Assembly (NCBI RefSeq): GCF_030811595.1
Contig: NZ_JAUSRB010000002.1
Coordinates: 3,348,001 to 3,412,000 of the forward strand
Reading direction: 5' to 3'
From: Streptosporangium brasiliense
GTDB taxonomy: Bacteria > Actinomycetota > Actinomycetes > Streptosporangiales > Streptosporangiaceae
Length of the DNA stretch: 64,000 nt
Shown: positions 31,901 to 40,379 of the stretch, piece after piece
How positions within the stretch are numbered: the first letter of the stretch is position 1
Layout: each line of letters begins with the position of its first letter
Program-made: the position numbers and the translations under genes
Notes under the pieces: generated by a model
The model's input: only the letters and a program-made list of their open reading frames with translations
Databases searched by the model: none
Told to the model about the DNA's origin: nothing

Positions 31901-34900
31901 CCTGGTCGGCGTATCAGTTCTTCACCGTGGACGCGGCACCGCGGGTCGACCAGTTCCAGGTCAGCCCCTCCAGAACCGCCTCCGACGGCGCCATCACCAC
32001 CTCGCTGACCCCCACGTTGCTGGCTCGGGTCATCGACCAACTCGGTGGGCCGGTCACGGCCTCTTTCGAGGTGGCGCGGTACTCCGACGACGTGGTGGTG
32101 TGGTCGGGATCGGCGGCGAACGTCGCTTCCGGCACGCAGGCGTCGGTGACGGTCCCGTCGGCCAAGCTGGTCGACGGTACGAAGTACGAGTGGCGGGTGC
32201 GGGCCACGGCCAGCGGCGCGACTTCGGCGTGGTCGTCGTATCAGTTCTTCACGGCGGACGTGCCTGAGGCGGTGACGGACCAGTTCCAGGTCACCCCGGC
32301 CGAGACCGTGAACGCCGTCACGGTGGTCTCGTCGCTGACCCCCACGCTGCTGGCCCGAGTCACCGACCCGCTCGGCGGCACGGCCACGGTCGACTTCCAG
32401 GTCGCCGACTACCTCACCGACACCGTGCTGTGGTCGATGTCGGTGACCGGTGTCGCCTCCGGCACCCAGACGTCGGTGACGGTCCCGTCCGGGAAGCTGT
32501 CGGACAAGATCGCGTACGAGTTCCGGGTCAAGGCCACCACGCCGGGATCCACCCCGGCCTGGTCGGGATGGCAGAAGTTCCAGGTCGACGTGTTCGATCC
32601 GGCCACCGATCCGGCGGTCGGCCAGCCGCAGGTCATCCCCTCGCAGAGCGAGGACGGTGCCACGGTCACCTCGTCGGTGACGCCCGAACTGCGCGCGGCG
32701 GTGTCCCATCCGCAGGCCAGTGCCTCACGCGTGGAGTTCGAGGTCGAGCACGACCCGTCCGCCCCGCAGGGCCAGGGCAGTGGTCAGATCTGGGCCACGG
32801 CACTGGACAACGTGGCGTCCGGTACCGCCGCCGCGGTGACCGTCCCGGCCGACAAGCTCGCCGACGGCTGGCTGGTGCGCTGGCGGGTACGCTCCCTGGC
32901 GGGCGCCTCCTCCTCGACCTGGACGGCCTGGCAGCAGGTGAAGGTCGCCGTTCCCAAGCCCGGCGTGGGCCAGTTCCAGGTCACCCCGTCGCAGGTGGTC
33001 GACGGCAAGACCGTCACCACCGTGGTGACGCCGTCGCTGCACGCCCAGGTCACCTACGCCCCCGGCGGTAACCTGCGGGCCGAGTTCGAGGTCGAGCACG
33101 ACCCGTCGGCTCCGGCGGGCCAGGGAACCGGCCAGATCTGGTCCGGCGCCGCCGACGGTGTTCCGGCGGGGACGCAGGGCTCGGTGACCGTCCCGGCCGG
33201 CAAGCTGGCCGACGGCTGGGCGGTGCGTTGGCGGGCCCGCACGGTCGCCGGCACGCTCTCCTCTCCGTGGTCGGACTGGCAGCCGCTGTTGGTGGACCAG
33301 CCCGGCTCGGCTCCGGCCGTGGAGAAGCCTCAGGTCATGCCCTCGGCGCAGGTGGGCGAGCAGACCGTCACCTCGACGGTGACCCCACAGCTGCGGGTCA
33401 CCGTACTGGACCCCCGCGGCGAGCCGGTGCGGGCCGAGTTCGAGGTCGAGCATGACCCGTCGGCTCCGGCGGGCCAGGGGAGCGGGCAGATCTGGACCAC
33501 CGCTGTCGACAACGTAGCGGTCGGCTCCCAGGCCGCGACCGAAGTTCCGGCAGGGAAGCTGAGCGACGGCTGGCTGGTGCGCTGGCGCGCTCGCGCGGTC
33601 TCGGACACCGCCTCTTCGCCGTGGTCGGCCTGGCAGCAACTGGCCGTGGAGATCCCCAAGCCCGGCGTGGGCCAGTTCCAGGTCACCCCGTCGCAGGTGG
33701 TCGACGGCAAGACCGTCACCACCGTGGTGACGCCGTCGCTGCACGCCCAGGTCACCTACGCCCCCGGCGGTAACCTGCGGGCCGAGTTCGAGGTCGAGCA
33801 CGACCCGTCGGCTCCGGCGGGCCAGGGGAGCGGGCGGATCTGGACCACCGCGGTGGACAATGCCGCAGCGGGTACCCAGGTCACGGCCACCGTCCCGGCG
33901 GGCAAGCTGACCGACGGCTGGGTCGTGCGCTGGCGGGTCCGCTCGCTCACCGCTGAGCTGGCCTCGACCTGGTCGGAGTGGCAGCAGCTGACCGTTGAGC
34001 GGCCCGTCTCGGCGCCGGCCGTCAGCGAACTGCGGGCGACCCCTTCCCGCAAGGTGAACGGAAAGACGGTCACCTATACGGTGACGCCGGAACTGCGAGC
34101 CACGCTCGCAGACCCTCGCGGTGACAATCTCACCGCCGAGTTCGAGGTCGAGCACGACCCGGCCGCGCCGGCGGGGCAGGGCACGGGACAGATCTGGGCG
34201 ACGGCGCTGGCCGACCTCCCTGTCGGGTCCCAGGCCACGGCCGCCGTCCCGGCGGGCAAGCTGACCGACGGCTGGCAGGTGCGCTGGCGCGCCCGCGCGG
34301 TCTCGGCCACCGCCACCGGCACGTGGTCGGACTGGCAGGAGCTCAAGGTGGACGTCGTTCACCCCGGCGAGGAACCACTGGCTCAGACCAGCGGGCCAGT
34401 GATCCGGACCGACGACAGCTTCACCGTCGCGGCCTGGCTGAAGTGGGACGACAAGGACGGCGCCTACAGTGTCATCGAACAGAAGGGAGCTCAGCAGGCA
34501 CCATTCCGCCTCGGCAATGACCCTGACCACGGGCTGGTGTTCACCTTGACCAGTGCCGACGCCGTCGACGCGACCACCGAGGGTGTGCTGGCCGGCGTCG
34601 AACCGCCGACGGGCGAGTGGTTCCACCTGGCCGGCGTCTACGATGCCGAGGCCAAGTCGGCCACGCTGTATCTCAACGGCACCCCGGTCAAGACCACGCC
34701 GGTCACCGGGCCGGCATGGAACAGCGCGGGTGCGGTCACTCTGGGCACGTTCATGATCGGTGATCTCGATGAGGTGCGGATCTACCAGAACGCGCTGACG
34801 GCGGGCCAGGTCGCCACACTGGCCGACCCGCCCGCCTCTCCCGCAGCGTCGCCCACCAAGAGCGCCGCCGTCTCCGGCGAGAAGAAGGCGCCCACGGCAA

Positions 34901-36138
34901 AGGTGCCCGCGGCACAGAACACGGTACGCGCCGCCGCGACGGAGTCGTTCCCCTACGACCGCCACACGCTGGAGTGGTGCGAGGACAAGCGGGAGGACGA
35001 GGACGACGACGACCGACTGGCCGACAACGTCTGGGGTGAGGCCCGTCCGTACAGCGGCTGCACAGCCAGGTTCCACAGCTGGCTGGTCTGGACCGTCGAC
35101 ACGGAGAAGACCAGGCAGACGGGCAAGACGGTGGTCTTCCCCGTCCCGAGCTGGATGTACTTCCGCGTGTCGGTCGCCATTCACACCTATGCCGGCAACG
35201 AGACGGCCACCGGCGTCCAGGGCGGCACCGCAGGGCGCCTGCCCCGCGACATCAAGGTGTGGACGAAGCTGTCCGACGTCTTCGTCACCGGCGACGACGA
35301 CGCCCTGGTGCTGGGCACGCTGAAGCTCCGGGTCCGGGCCAAGGCCGGCAAGGCGACGAGCAACTGCACCCAGATCGAGGGGCCGGCCGAGCGTGTCGGC
35401 GACGTGCCGGACCTCGGTGAGGAATGGCGGACCGAGTTCGTCTTCCGCTCCTCGGGAGCCCTTTTCGACAGCTGCACGATCCGTCCTTGGCTGACGCTTC
35501 ACATTCCGGCCTGGCCGGACAAGAGCGTCGAGTTGTGGGACATCCCGCGGAACCCGACGGCCACCAACGACAACGCCGCCAAGGTGCGCTGCGACAGCCT
35601 GACCAAGCATGTGTACAAGGGCGGATGCGTCCTGGTGGGGGCCAACGCCCTCTACACCATGTATCGGAGCGACCCGTTTATGGGCGATGTGGCCAAGCAT
35701 ATCCATGACGCGTTCTACTCACCGCATCTGACCGCCCCTCACTTCAAGGACGCGAACGGCTCACCCATCGCTAAGAGAATCCCGGGCAACTACGCTACCG
35801 GGGGGCCGGCCTTGACATACGTCTCCAAGTCCACCAAGGCCCCGGACGGGAGCACGTATCGAGGGAAGAACAAGTACCGAAAGGACATCGACTGCCGGGA
35901 ATGGTTCCCGAAGGCCGACAGCGACGACGATCCCGATCCGGACGACGTCCGCGGCGAATTGCAGTGTGACGAGTTCCCCTTCGGGTCCACCAAGGAAGGG
36001 GCGGGCTCCGCCGGATACAACTACTCCATCCGAGCGCTTCTCGCAGAGCAGAACGGGAACGCCGGGACTGATCTCGGCATCTTCTACGCTCGCTACCGGT
36101 TCCTCAACGGCAGCCAGTTCTGGGTCAACATCAAGTAA
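28954..36138 (+). CDS. Giant secreted polymorphic toxin, DNRLRE-LamG-repeats-NucA/NucB nuclease
   Basis: 2394 aa; GTG start with AGGAGTGATAC. Order: Arg-rich N-terminus and Sec signal (to about residue 48, ending SWA), Pro/Ala stalk, a propeptide-like region (about 70-320), DNRLRE beta domain (about 320-512), an Ig-like domain (about 605-700), the first part of a LamG domain (HWTFDEGSGDVAADSSGNGH, about 707), nine tandem 110-residue Fn3-like repeats (about 778-1808), the rest of LamG (SFTVAAWLKWDD onward, about 1815-1955), a pretoxin region, and a nuclease tip with CDEFPFGSTKEGA (about 2338) and a closing FYARYRFLNGSQFWV as in NucA/NucB DNases. It is probably exported to attack competing cells. 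The DUF6461 gene that follows is the expected immunity partner. Confidence 0.88.
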   Translation: MPSTAGVGKTPPPLSRRRRGRRRLANAAAAGLTVAMIVSLAAAPSWAQQGAAPTPAPTQPAPPAPAPKGGTPIVDQVVEAAKKKARTTGKRVEIPSKQTESTTVFANPDGKTLRMEMHAQPIRVKKAKGEGFTPIDTTLVEADGVIKPKTVKGGLTLSAGQDTVLLKSTTKRGTAEIAAPGDLPKPKLKGSTATYRSAYGEGVDLVVTATATGFRQKIVIRERPSGPVTFRLPVDLPKGMSYGTDAAGQPALLAEDGKKIADLPRPLVLDAVANDPNGPIDAGRVGAAPVSVEPDGSALLLAPDAAFLADPAVAYPVTVTAADSDWWEPELGNDTFVNNADYPDGYANSGLDRILAGKSNSGSVRWRSYIRFDEIPADSPLRGGTVDNADLVLWNYLSNDCGLYVGSGITARRVTERWDVSTLTWSNQPLATSAGADTEYGAYSTNCSGSMNYAADLIHSVDDIVQEWAYGEPNYGFQLAAGNESDLTNWRRYRSKEQTDGWGAHGPQLTVDFTPAPKILTYFSESGPRRTSPPTFEEASALHREPYEGVPDRAGVPVEELVTSEGTRTVPYEIGPDKLGPLPGEDWSNPQNEEVDGPDIDDRTPPALVEVGPTRGASDAETTAQVRAVFSEPVWEERITLKDRTGNVVPGTAKLDTERKVLIFTPEQPLLRGTRYTVEVSLAHDAAGNRMAADSWSFTTVLQAAAHWTFDEGSGDVAADSSGNGHQAKVNETTTWTTGKVGGAVTNAPADGLAGVLQQPGTPERSGPLPRAAAAVPTVSGFAVEPSQTVSGSIVTPSLTPALKATVTEAGGVASTVEFRVMKYVDDSLVWSGSAANVASGAQASVTVPSGKLVDGTRYEWQVRATSGGTTSDWSSYQFFTADVPEAVVDQFQVTPSSGTGSSVVSASLTPKLQARVTDPLGGVSTVAFEVARYSDDVVVWSGSAANVASGAQASVTVPSAKLVDGTKYEWRVKATTPGSTPAWSAYQFFTVDAAPRVDQFQVSPSRTASDGAITTSLTPTLLARVIDQLGGPVTASFEVARYSDDVVVWSGSAANVASGTQASVTVPSAKLVDGTKYEWRVRATASGATSAWSSYQFFTADVPEAVTDQFQVTPAETVNAVTVVSSLTPTLLARVTDPLGGTATVDFQVADYLTDTVLWSMSVTGVASGTQTSVTVPSGKLSDKIAYEFRVKATTPGSTPAWSGWQKFQVDVFDPATDPAVGQPQVIPSQSEDGATVTSSVTPELRAAVSHPQASASRVEFEVEHDPSAPQGQGSGQIWATALDNVASGTAAAVTVPADKLADGWLVRWRVRSLAGASSSTWTAWQQVKVAVPKPGVGQFQVTPSQVVDGKTVTTVVTPSLHAQVTYAPGGNLRAEFEVEHDPSAPAGQGTGQIWSGAADGVPAGTQGSVTVPAGKLADGWAVRWRARTVAGTLSSPWSDWQPLLVDQPGSAPAVEKPQVMPSAQVGEQTVTSTVTPQLRVTVLDPRGEPVRAEFEVEHDPSAPAGQGSGQIWTTAVDNVAVGSQAATEVPAGKLSDGWLVRWRARAVSDTASSPWSAWQQLAVEIPKPGVGQFQVTPSQVVDGKTVTTVVTPSLHAQVTYAPGGNLRAEFEVEHDPSAPAGQGSGRIWTTAVDNAAAGTQVTATVPAGKLTDGWVVRWRVRSLTAELASTWSEWQQLTVERPVSAPAVSELRATPSRKVNGKTVTYTVTPELRATLADPRGDNLTAEFEVEHDPAAPAGQGTGQIWATALADLPVGSQATAAVPAGKLTDGWQVRWRARAVSATATGTWSDWQELKVDVVHPGEEPLAQTSGPVIRTDDSFTVAAWLKWDDKDGAYSVIEQKGAQQAPFRLGNDPDHGLVFTLTSADAVDATTEGVLAGVEPPTGEWFHLAGVYDAEAKSATLYLNGTPVKTTPVTGPAWNSAGAVTLGTFMIGDLDEVRIYQNALTAGQVATLADPPASPAASPTKSAAVSGEKKAPTAKVPAAQNTVRAAATESFPYDRHTLEWCEDKREDEDDDDRLADNVWGEARPYSGCTARFHSWLVWTVDTEKTRQTGKTVVFPVPSWMYFRVSVAIHTYAGNETATGVQGGTAGRLPRDIKVWTKLSDVFVTGDDDALVLGTLKLRVRAKAGKATSNCTQIEGPAERVGDVPDLGEEWRTEFVFRSSGALFDSCTIRPWLTLHIPAWPDKSVELWDIPRNPTATNDNAAKVRCDSLTKHVYKGGCVLVGANALYTMYRSDPFMGDVAKHIHDAFYSPHLTAPHFKDANGSPIAKRIPGNYATGGPALTYVSKSTKAPDGSTYRGKNKYRKDIDCREWFPKADSDDDPDPDDVRGELQCDEFPFGSTKEGAGSAGYNYSIRALLAEQNGNAGTDLGIFYARYRFLNGSQFWVNIK
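31285..34376 (+). repeat. Nine tandem Fn3-like repeats inside the toxin gene
   Basis: Each unit runs about 110-118 codons and opens with a (V)DQFQVTPS or (V)GQFQVTPS strand, has a SLTP or VTP turn, a VEFEV or FEVEHDP strand, a VTVPAGKL-DGW or KLVDG-YEW core and an ending W-W or SSYQFF. Units 1-4 and 5-9 form two subfamilies. 32953-33125 and 33655-33827 (units 6 and 8) are identical over 173 bp by eye. Confidence 0.85.
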
Positions 36139-36145
36139 GGCCGAC

Positions 36146-36178
36146 ATGGCGGCCCCGCTCTCCAGGCGGGGCCGCCAT
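36146..36178 (+). terminator. 13-bp perfect hairpin between toxin and immunity genes
   Basis: ATGGCGGCCCCGC pairs with GCGGGGCCGCCAT around a 7-nt loop, 8 bp after the toxin stop codon. A 16-bp direct repeat, GCCGCCATGCTCCACG (36171 and 36188), follows and overlaps its right arm. It may lower read-through into the immunity gene or make that gene depend on its own promoter. Confidence 0.7.
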
Positions 36179-36214
36179 GCTCCACGAGCCGCCATGCTCC
36201 ACGGAAGGAAGACG

Positions 36215-36811
36215 ATGAGCGAGGGCCGCACCCACTACGACGTCCTGGACGAATATGGGCTCGATGACGATTACTTCGGCTTCCACGCCGCCTGGGTCGA
36301 GGGAGTCGACGCCCACGAAGCCGCCCGCCGGATGCGGGCCGACCTCGATACCGCGGCGGAATGCAATATCCACGACGTCCATGAACACACCGGCGACGCC
36401 GGCGAGCGCGACGGCGTCGTCCTCATCGGTCAGGCCGGCTCCTGGGTCCTGATCCTGCAGCTACGGGGCTGGGACTGCCTGCGCGATCGGGCTCTGTCCA
36501 TCGTGTCCAGCGGCGGGGGCCGCGCGGTGGCGATCGGCTGGAACGCTGACGGCGACGAACAGCTCATCTACGCGTCCGATGGACGGATCCTCACTTATAT
36601 GGATTTCTCCCCCTCATCCCGTCGAGGTGGGGCCAATCGGCATGCGCTGGACGGATACCTGGACGGGCTGTCGTTCGTGGACAGCCCGGACACGGAGGCG
36701 AACATCGCTACGGCGCTGATCCTGATCGAACGCATCACCGGACGAGGCCTCGACCAGGAATGGCTTGAGTCCAGCAACACGTGTTACGTGATTCCTGACG
36801 GGTCCTGGTGA
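36215..36811 (+). CDS. DUF6461-type putative immunity protein
   Basis: 198 aa; the ATG follows GGAAGGAAGACG. YFGFHAAWVEGVDAHEAARR, GSWVLILQLRGWDCLRDRAL and GGRAVAIGWNADGDEQLIYA fit the DUF6461 family of small cytoplasmic proteins often encoded after actinomycete toxins. It would bind and block the nuclease tip of the preceding giant protein in the producing cell. It lies 76 bp after the toxin stop, beyond a strong hairpin. The longer frame upstream of 36215 is antisense-like noise from the toxin's end. Confidence 0.75.
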   Translation: MSEGRTHYDVLDEYGLDDDYFGFHAAWVEGVDAHEAARRMRADLDTAAECNIHDVHEHTGDAGERDGVVLIGQAGSWVLILQLRGWDCLRDRALSIVSSGGGRAVAIGWNADGDEQLIYASDGRILTYMDFSPSSRRGGANRHALDGYLDGLSFVDSPDTEANIATALILIERITGRGLDQEWLESSNTCYVIPDGSW

Positions 36812-37313
36812 CCGCAGCGCGGTGGGTCGCCGACTCATCGTGGCATGAGAATTCGGAAACGCGACTCCACGAGAATCAGGGCACACCAAAGTCTCCACGG
36901 AGACTCAGATCTCGATATAACCAGTCCGCCCGCCGATTCCATGAAACGATTTCGCGGCCTATTTTCGTCATGCTTGTCCCTCGAACAGTGCGGCTCCATG
37001 AAGACGGACGGGGAGTTTAATTTCCAGCGCTCCTTCGACTTCGACGGATCCTGTACGGCGTGCGCGGCGCCGGACGCTTTCCGGCGGGCCCGGGTGTGTT
37101 CGAACGCGTCATCCGGAGGGGCTTGGACGGGCCGTTCCCGGGGCGCACCGGCCCCCATTCCGGACGGCCGTCGGTCGGGTGGCCCATCGGTCGCTCCGGG
37201 CTGGCCCACCGATCACCCCGGAGCGGCCGCCGGCCCGCCGGCGTGCCGTTCGCCTCGCGCCTCATACCGGTTACCTCCCGCTCCACAGGGGTCTGTCTCT
37301 CGTCCCGCGCGGC
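36812..37313. other. Intergenic region
   Basis: About 500 bp. The left part is AT-richer (36840-37030) and contains the small inverted repeat GTCTCCACGGAGAC at 36891-36904. The right part (37070-37300) is Gly/Arg/Pro-type GC-rich sequence without a convincing gene on either strand. Confidence 0.4.
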
Positions 37314-38000
37314 TCACTTCCCGTCCTGCACGGCGGGGCTCTCCTGCCCGGCGAAGGTCAGCTCCGGGCGCCAGACGAGCAGCAGCCCGAGCGCGGCGTA
37401 TCCGACGAGCAGGTGGCCGCCGCCGACCCACCGGGAGGCGGCCTCGCCGAGCAGCGCGAACACGGGGACCGTCACGACGCCCCAGCTCTCCGCCACCAGC
37501 GGCCACCACCGCAGCGGCCCCCGCCACCTGCGGGCGAGCACCAGCTTCACGCTGATCACGAACATGCCCAGCATCGACAGCGGCCAGAAGACGTCGAGCA
37601 CCGCCAGCACCACCCCGTCGCCGGCCGCCTCCGGCAGGATCGCGTGCAGCAGCGACCAGGCGGAGGCCAGGGCGAGCAGCACCACCTCCACCTTGAGCAT
37701 CACCGCGGAGACGCGCGACGTCCCGCCCGCCCGGGTCCGCATCTGCACCGCGAGCAGGCCGAACAGGCCGAGCTGGAAGGCCAGTCCGGCCAGGTCGCCG
37801 ATCCGCCCCTCCGTCCCGCCGGCCGTGGGGTCGAACAGGAAGATGCTCACCGCCCAGACGAGCGTGCCGGCCGCCAGCCCGAGTCCGAGGCGGCGGACCG
37901 TGCCGGGGGCGATCGCGGGGGGCCGCGCGGCCGGTGCGGTGCCGGGAGGACTGACGTCCGTACGTGCCTTGGCCGGCGTGTTCGTGATGTGCGCGTCCAT
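37314..38000 (-). CDS. Integral membrane protein, unknown function
   Basis: 228 aa from the ATG at 38000. After a 35-residue polar N-terminus there are about six hydrophobic helices (LGLGLAAGTLVWAVSIFLF, AGLAFQLGLFGLLAVQM, VEVVLLALASAWSLLHAI, VLAVLDVFWPLSMLGMFVI, WPLVAESWGVVTVPVFALL, LLVGYAALGLLLVWRP). No transporter motif is recognised; it resembles DUF4386-like or similar small actinobacterial membrane proteins. It is divergent from the sensor kinase gene with a repeat-rich promoter between them, so it may be a target of that two-component system. Confidence 0.75.
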   Translation of the reverse strand: MDAHITNTPAKARTDVSPPGTAPAARPPAIAPGTVRRLGLGLAAGTLVWAVSIFLFDPTAGGTEGRIGDLAGLAFQLGLFGLLAVQMRTRAGGTSRVSAVMLKVEVVLLALASAWSLLHAILPEAAGDGVVLAVLDVFWPLSMLGMFVISVKLVLARRWRGPLRWWPLVAESWGVVTVPVFALLGEAASRWVGGGHLLVGYAALGLLLVWRPELTFAGQESPAVQDGK

Positions 38001-38010
38001 TGTGGCTGGT

Positions 38011-38070
38011 CCCTTTCCTGTGAGTTCCAGTGAGTTCCAGTGAATTCCTGTTAGTTTCTGCGAATTCCTG
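38011..38070. promoter_or_regulatory. Six 10-bp phased repeats in a divergent promoter
   Basis: Consecutive 10-bp units read CCCTTTCCTG, TGAGTTCCAG, TGAGTTCCAG, TGAATTCCTG, TTAGTTTCTG and CGAATTCCTG. The exact 10-bp spacing places each on the same face of the helix, which suggests cooperative binding of a regulator. The array begins 11 bp from the start codon of the leftward membrane-protein gene. Confidence 0.6.
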
Positions 38071-38279
38071 CGGGCGGAATCCTTGTGTGCGCGCATGGGC
38101 GCCGCCGGGTCAGGCGGTGCGTCCGACGTGCGGATCCAGAGTCCGCGCCGGTGGACCCGGGCGGGCAGGGCCGGTGGTCCCGGATTCCGCCCCGGGGGCC
38201 GCTCCCCGTCCAGGGGCGGCCGTCCCGTCCCGGGTCGGGACGGTGGTCCCGGGACAGGCAGGACATATGGCAGGTGACA

Positions 38280-40379
38280 ATGCATGTCGTGGAGAACATG
38301 GGACCGGCCGGACTGCCGGCAGCGCGCAGGGCTCGCCTGCCGGGCGTACTGGCCGTCGTCGTGGTCGCGATCGCCGTCGGCACGGTGCTGCTGGACGTCC
38401 GCGCCGCTGGAGTGGAGGTGGCGCACAGCGCCGATCTCGACCCCGGCTGGCCGTCCGCGCTGGCCGGGGCGGTGCAGATGCTGCCCGGTCTCCTGTTGCT
38501 GTGGCGGCTGCCGCGGCACCCCGTCGCCTGGGTGCTGACCCTCTCCGGGCTGATGTGGCTGCTGAACGGCTTCACCGCAGGCTGGGCGACGTACGCGAGC
38601 TACGTGTCGCCGGGCACACCGGGGGCGTCGGCCGCCTACTGGTTCTACACGAGGTTCGGCGCGGCGCTGCTGCTCGGGCTGCCCCTGCTGATCCTGCTGT
38701 TCCCGGACGGACGGCTGCCGGCGGCCACGGCGTGGCGCCGGCTGTCGGCCGCCAGCCTCGCGCTGACCGCGCTCCTGCCGGTGCTGCGGCTGCTGGCGCC
38801 GATGGCGGTGCTGGCCCGCTACGAAGACACCCCGCTGCCCCCCGAGATCGCCAGGCTGTCGCTCGACCCGTTCAGCGTCGGCCTGCCGTACGAGATCTGG
38901 GAGCCCGCGCTGCACGTCGCCCACGCCGGGGTGGTGGTGAGCCTGGTGGTGCCGTTCGCGGTCATGGTGCACCGTTACCGCGGCGCCGACGCCGAGCGGC
39001 GGGCGCAGATCCGCTGGCTGATGTGGGCCGCGCTCGTGGACATGTCTGTGCTGCTGCTCCCGCTCGTGCTGCCGCCGGACGTCCCCGCGCTCCTGCTCGC
39101 GGTCGCGATCGCGCTGACCTCCTCCGCCGTGGTGGTCGCGGTGACCAAATACCGGCTGTACGACGTCGACCGGCTGCTGTCGGCGACGGTCCTGTACGGT
39201 GTGCTCGCCGTGCTGGCGGTCGTGGTCGACGCCGCCGTGTTCACCGTCGCCGCCGGCGTGCTCGACGAGCGGCGCGCCACGTTCGCCGCGATCGCGATCG
39301 TCGCCGTGGTCTACATGCCGATGCGGGCGTGGCTGATGCGGGCGGGCCGCCGGCTGCTGCGCGGGTCGCGGAACGATCCGTACGCGACGGTCTCGACGCT
39401 GGCCGAGCGGCTTGAGCTGACCGTCGATCCGGACGGGCAGCTGATCGCGGTGGCGCGGACGCTGGCCGAGGCGTTCCGGCTGTCCTATGTCCGGGTGGAG
39501 ATCGAACGCCCAGGAGGGGAACGCTCGGTGGTCGAGCACGGCTCACCGCGCGGGCCGTCGGTGTCGCTGCCGGTCGCCTACCGCGGCGAGACGGTGGGAC
39601 GGCTGGTGCTGTGCCGGACCGACCTGACCGAACGGGACCAGCGGCTCCTCGGCGACCTCGTACGGCAGGCGGCCGCGGCGGCCCGCGCCACCGAGCTGAC
39701 CGTCGACCTGCAGCGCATCCGCGCCCAGCTCGTGGTCGCCCGCGAGGAGGAACGCCGCCGGCTCCGGCGCGACCTGCACGACGGGCTGGGACCGAGTCTC
39801 GGCGCGGTGGCGTTACGGATCGAGACCGCCCGGAACCTGGCCCGCACCTCACCCGACGGAGCCGACCGGATCCTTGAGCAGACGGCCGCCGAGGTCGCGA
39901 CGGTGATGGCCGACATCCGCCAGATCGTGCACGACCTGCGCCCGCCGGCCCTCGACGAACTGGGCGTGCTCCGGGCGATCGAACAGCAGGCGGACCGCCT
40001 GCGGCCGAGCGGCCTGACGGTCACCGTCACCGGCGACGAGGCACTCCGCGCGCTGCCCGCGGCGGTGGAGGTGGCGGCCTACCGGATCGTGTCGGAGGCA
40101 CTGACGAACGTGACCCGGCACGCGCGCGCCTCGCACTGTGACATCACTCTGCGCGTGGACGGGCGGGTGCTCGACGTCCTGGTGCGCGACGACGGCGCGG
40201 GGATCGGTGCGGACGTCGTGGCCGGGGTCGGGATGCTCTCGCTGCGGGAGCGGGCTGCCGAGCTCGGCGGCGGCTGCGAGGTCACCTGCCCCGCCGACGG
40301 TGGCACGCTGGTCCATGCGACGCTCCCGTTGGAACAGGTAGAACAGGTAGGACAGGTAACGGAGATGACAGGTGTCTGA
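38280..40379 (+). CDS. NarL-family sensor histidine kinase with large membrane domain
   Basis: 699 aa if started at the ATG at 38280; a GTG two codons earlier is possible and the ribosome binding site is weak. The N-terminal 350 residues have eight or more hydrophobic helices. A GAF-like region follows (about 375-470), then a HisKA_3 dimerisation helix with EERRRLRRDLHDGLGPSLG (phosphate-accepting His500) and an HATPase domain (SEALTNVTRHARAS, DDGAGIG, GVGMLSLRERAAELGG). It autophosphorylates on an unknown signal and passes the phosphate to the response regulator whose gene overlaps its 3' end. Confidence 0.92.
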   Translation: MHVVENMGPAGLPAARRARLPGVLAVVVVAIAVGTVLLDVRAAGVEVAHSADLDPGWPSALAGAVQMLPGLLLLWRLPRHPVAWVLTLSGLMWLLNGFTAGWATYASYVSPGTPGASAAYWFYTRFGAALLLGLPLLILLFPDGRLPAATAWRRLSAASLALTALLPVLRLLAPMAVLARYEDTPLPPEIARLSLDPFSVGLPYEIWEPALHVAHAGVVVSLVVPFAVMVHRYRGADAERRAQIRWLMWAALVDMSVLLLPLVLPPDVPALLLAVAIALTSSAVVVAVTKYRLYDVDRLLSATVLYGVLAVLAVVVDAAVFTVAAGVLDERRATFAAIAIVAVVYMPMRAWLMRAGRRLLRGSRNDPYATVSTLAERLELTVDPDGQLIAVARTLAEAFRLSYVRVEIERPGGERSVVEHGSPRGPSVSLPVAYRGETVGRLVLCRTDLTERDQRLLGDLVRQAAAAARATELTVDLQRIRAQLVVAREEERRRLRRDLHDGLGPSLGAVALRIETARNLARTSPDGADRILEQTAAEVATVMADIRQIVHDLRPPALDELGVLRAIEQQADRLRPSGLTVTVTGDEALRALPAAVEVAAYRIVSEALTNVTRHARASHCDITLRVDGRVLDVLVRDDGAGIGADVVAGVGMLSLRERAAELGGGCEVTCPADGGTLVHATLPLEQVEQVGQVTEMTGV

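Noticed and set aside
30295..32709. Very long antisense frame (804 aa) opposite the toxin repeats
   Set aside because: High-GC repeat sequence leaves the antisense strand open. The reading is Arg/Gly/His-rich without any domain, and the sense gene is clearly real.
32725..35706. Antisense frame of 993 aa opposite the end of the toxin gene
   Set aside because: Same cause; it crosses distinct domains of the sense protein and has no start signal or recognisable fold.
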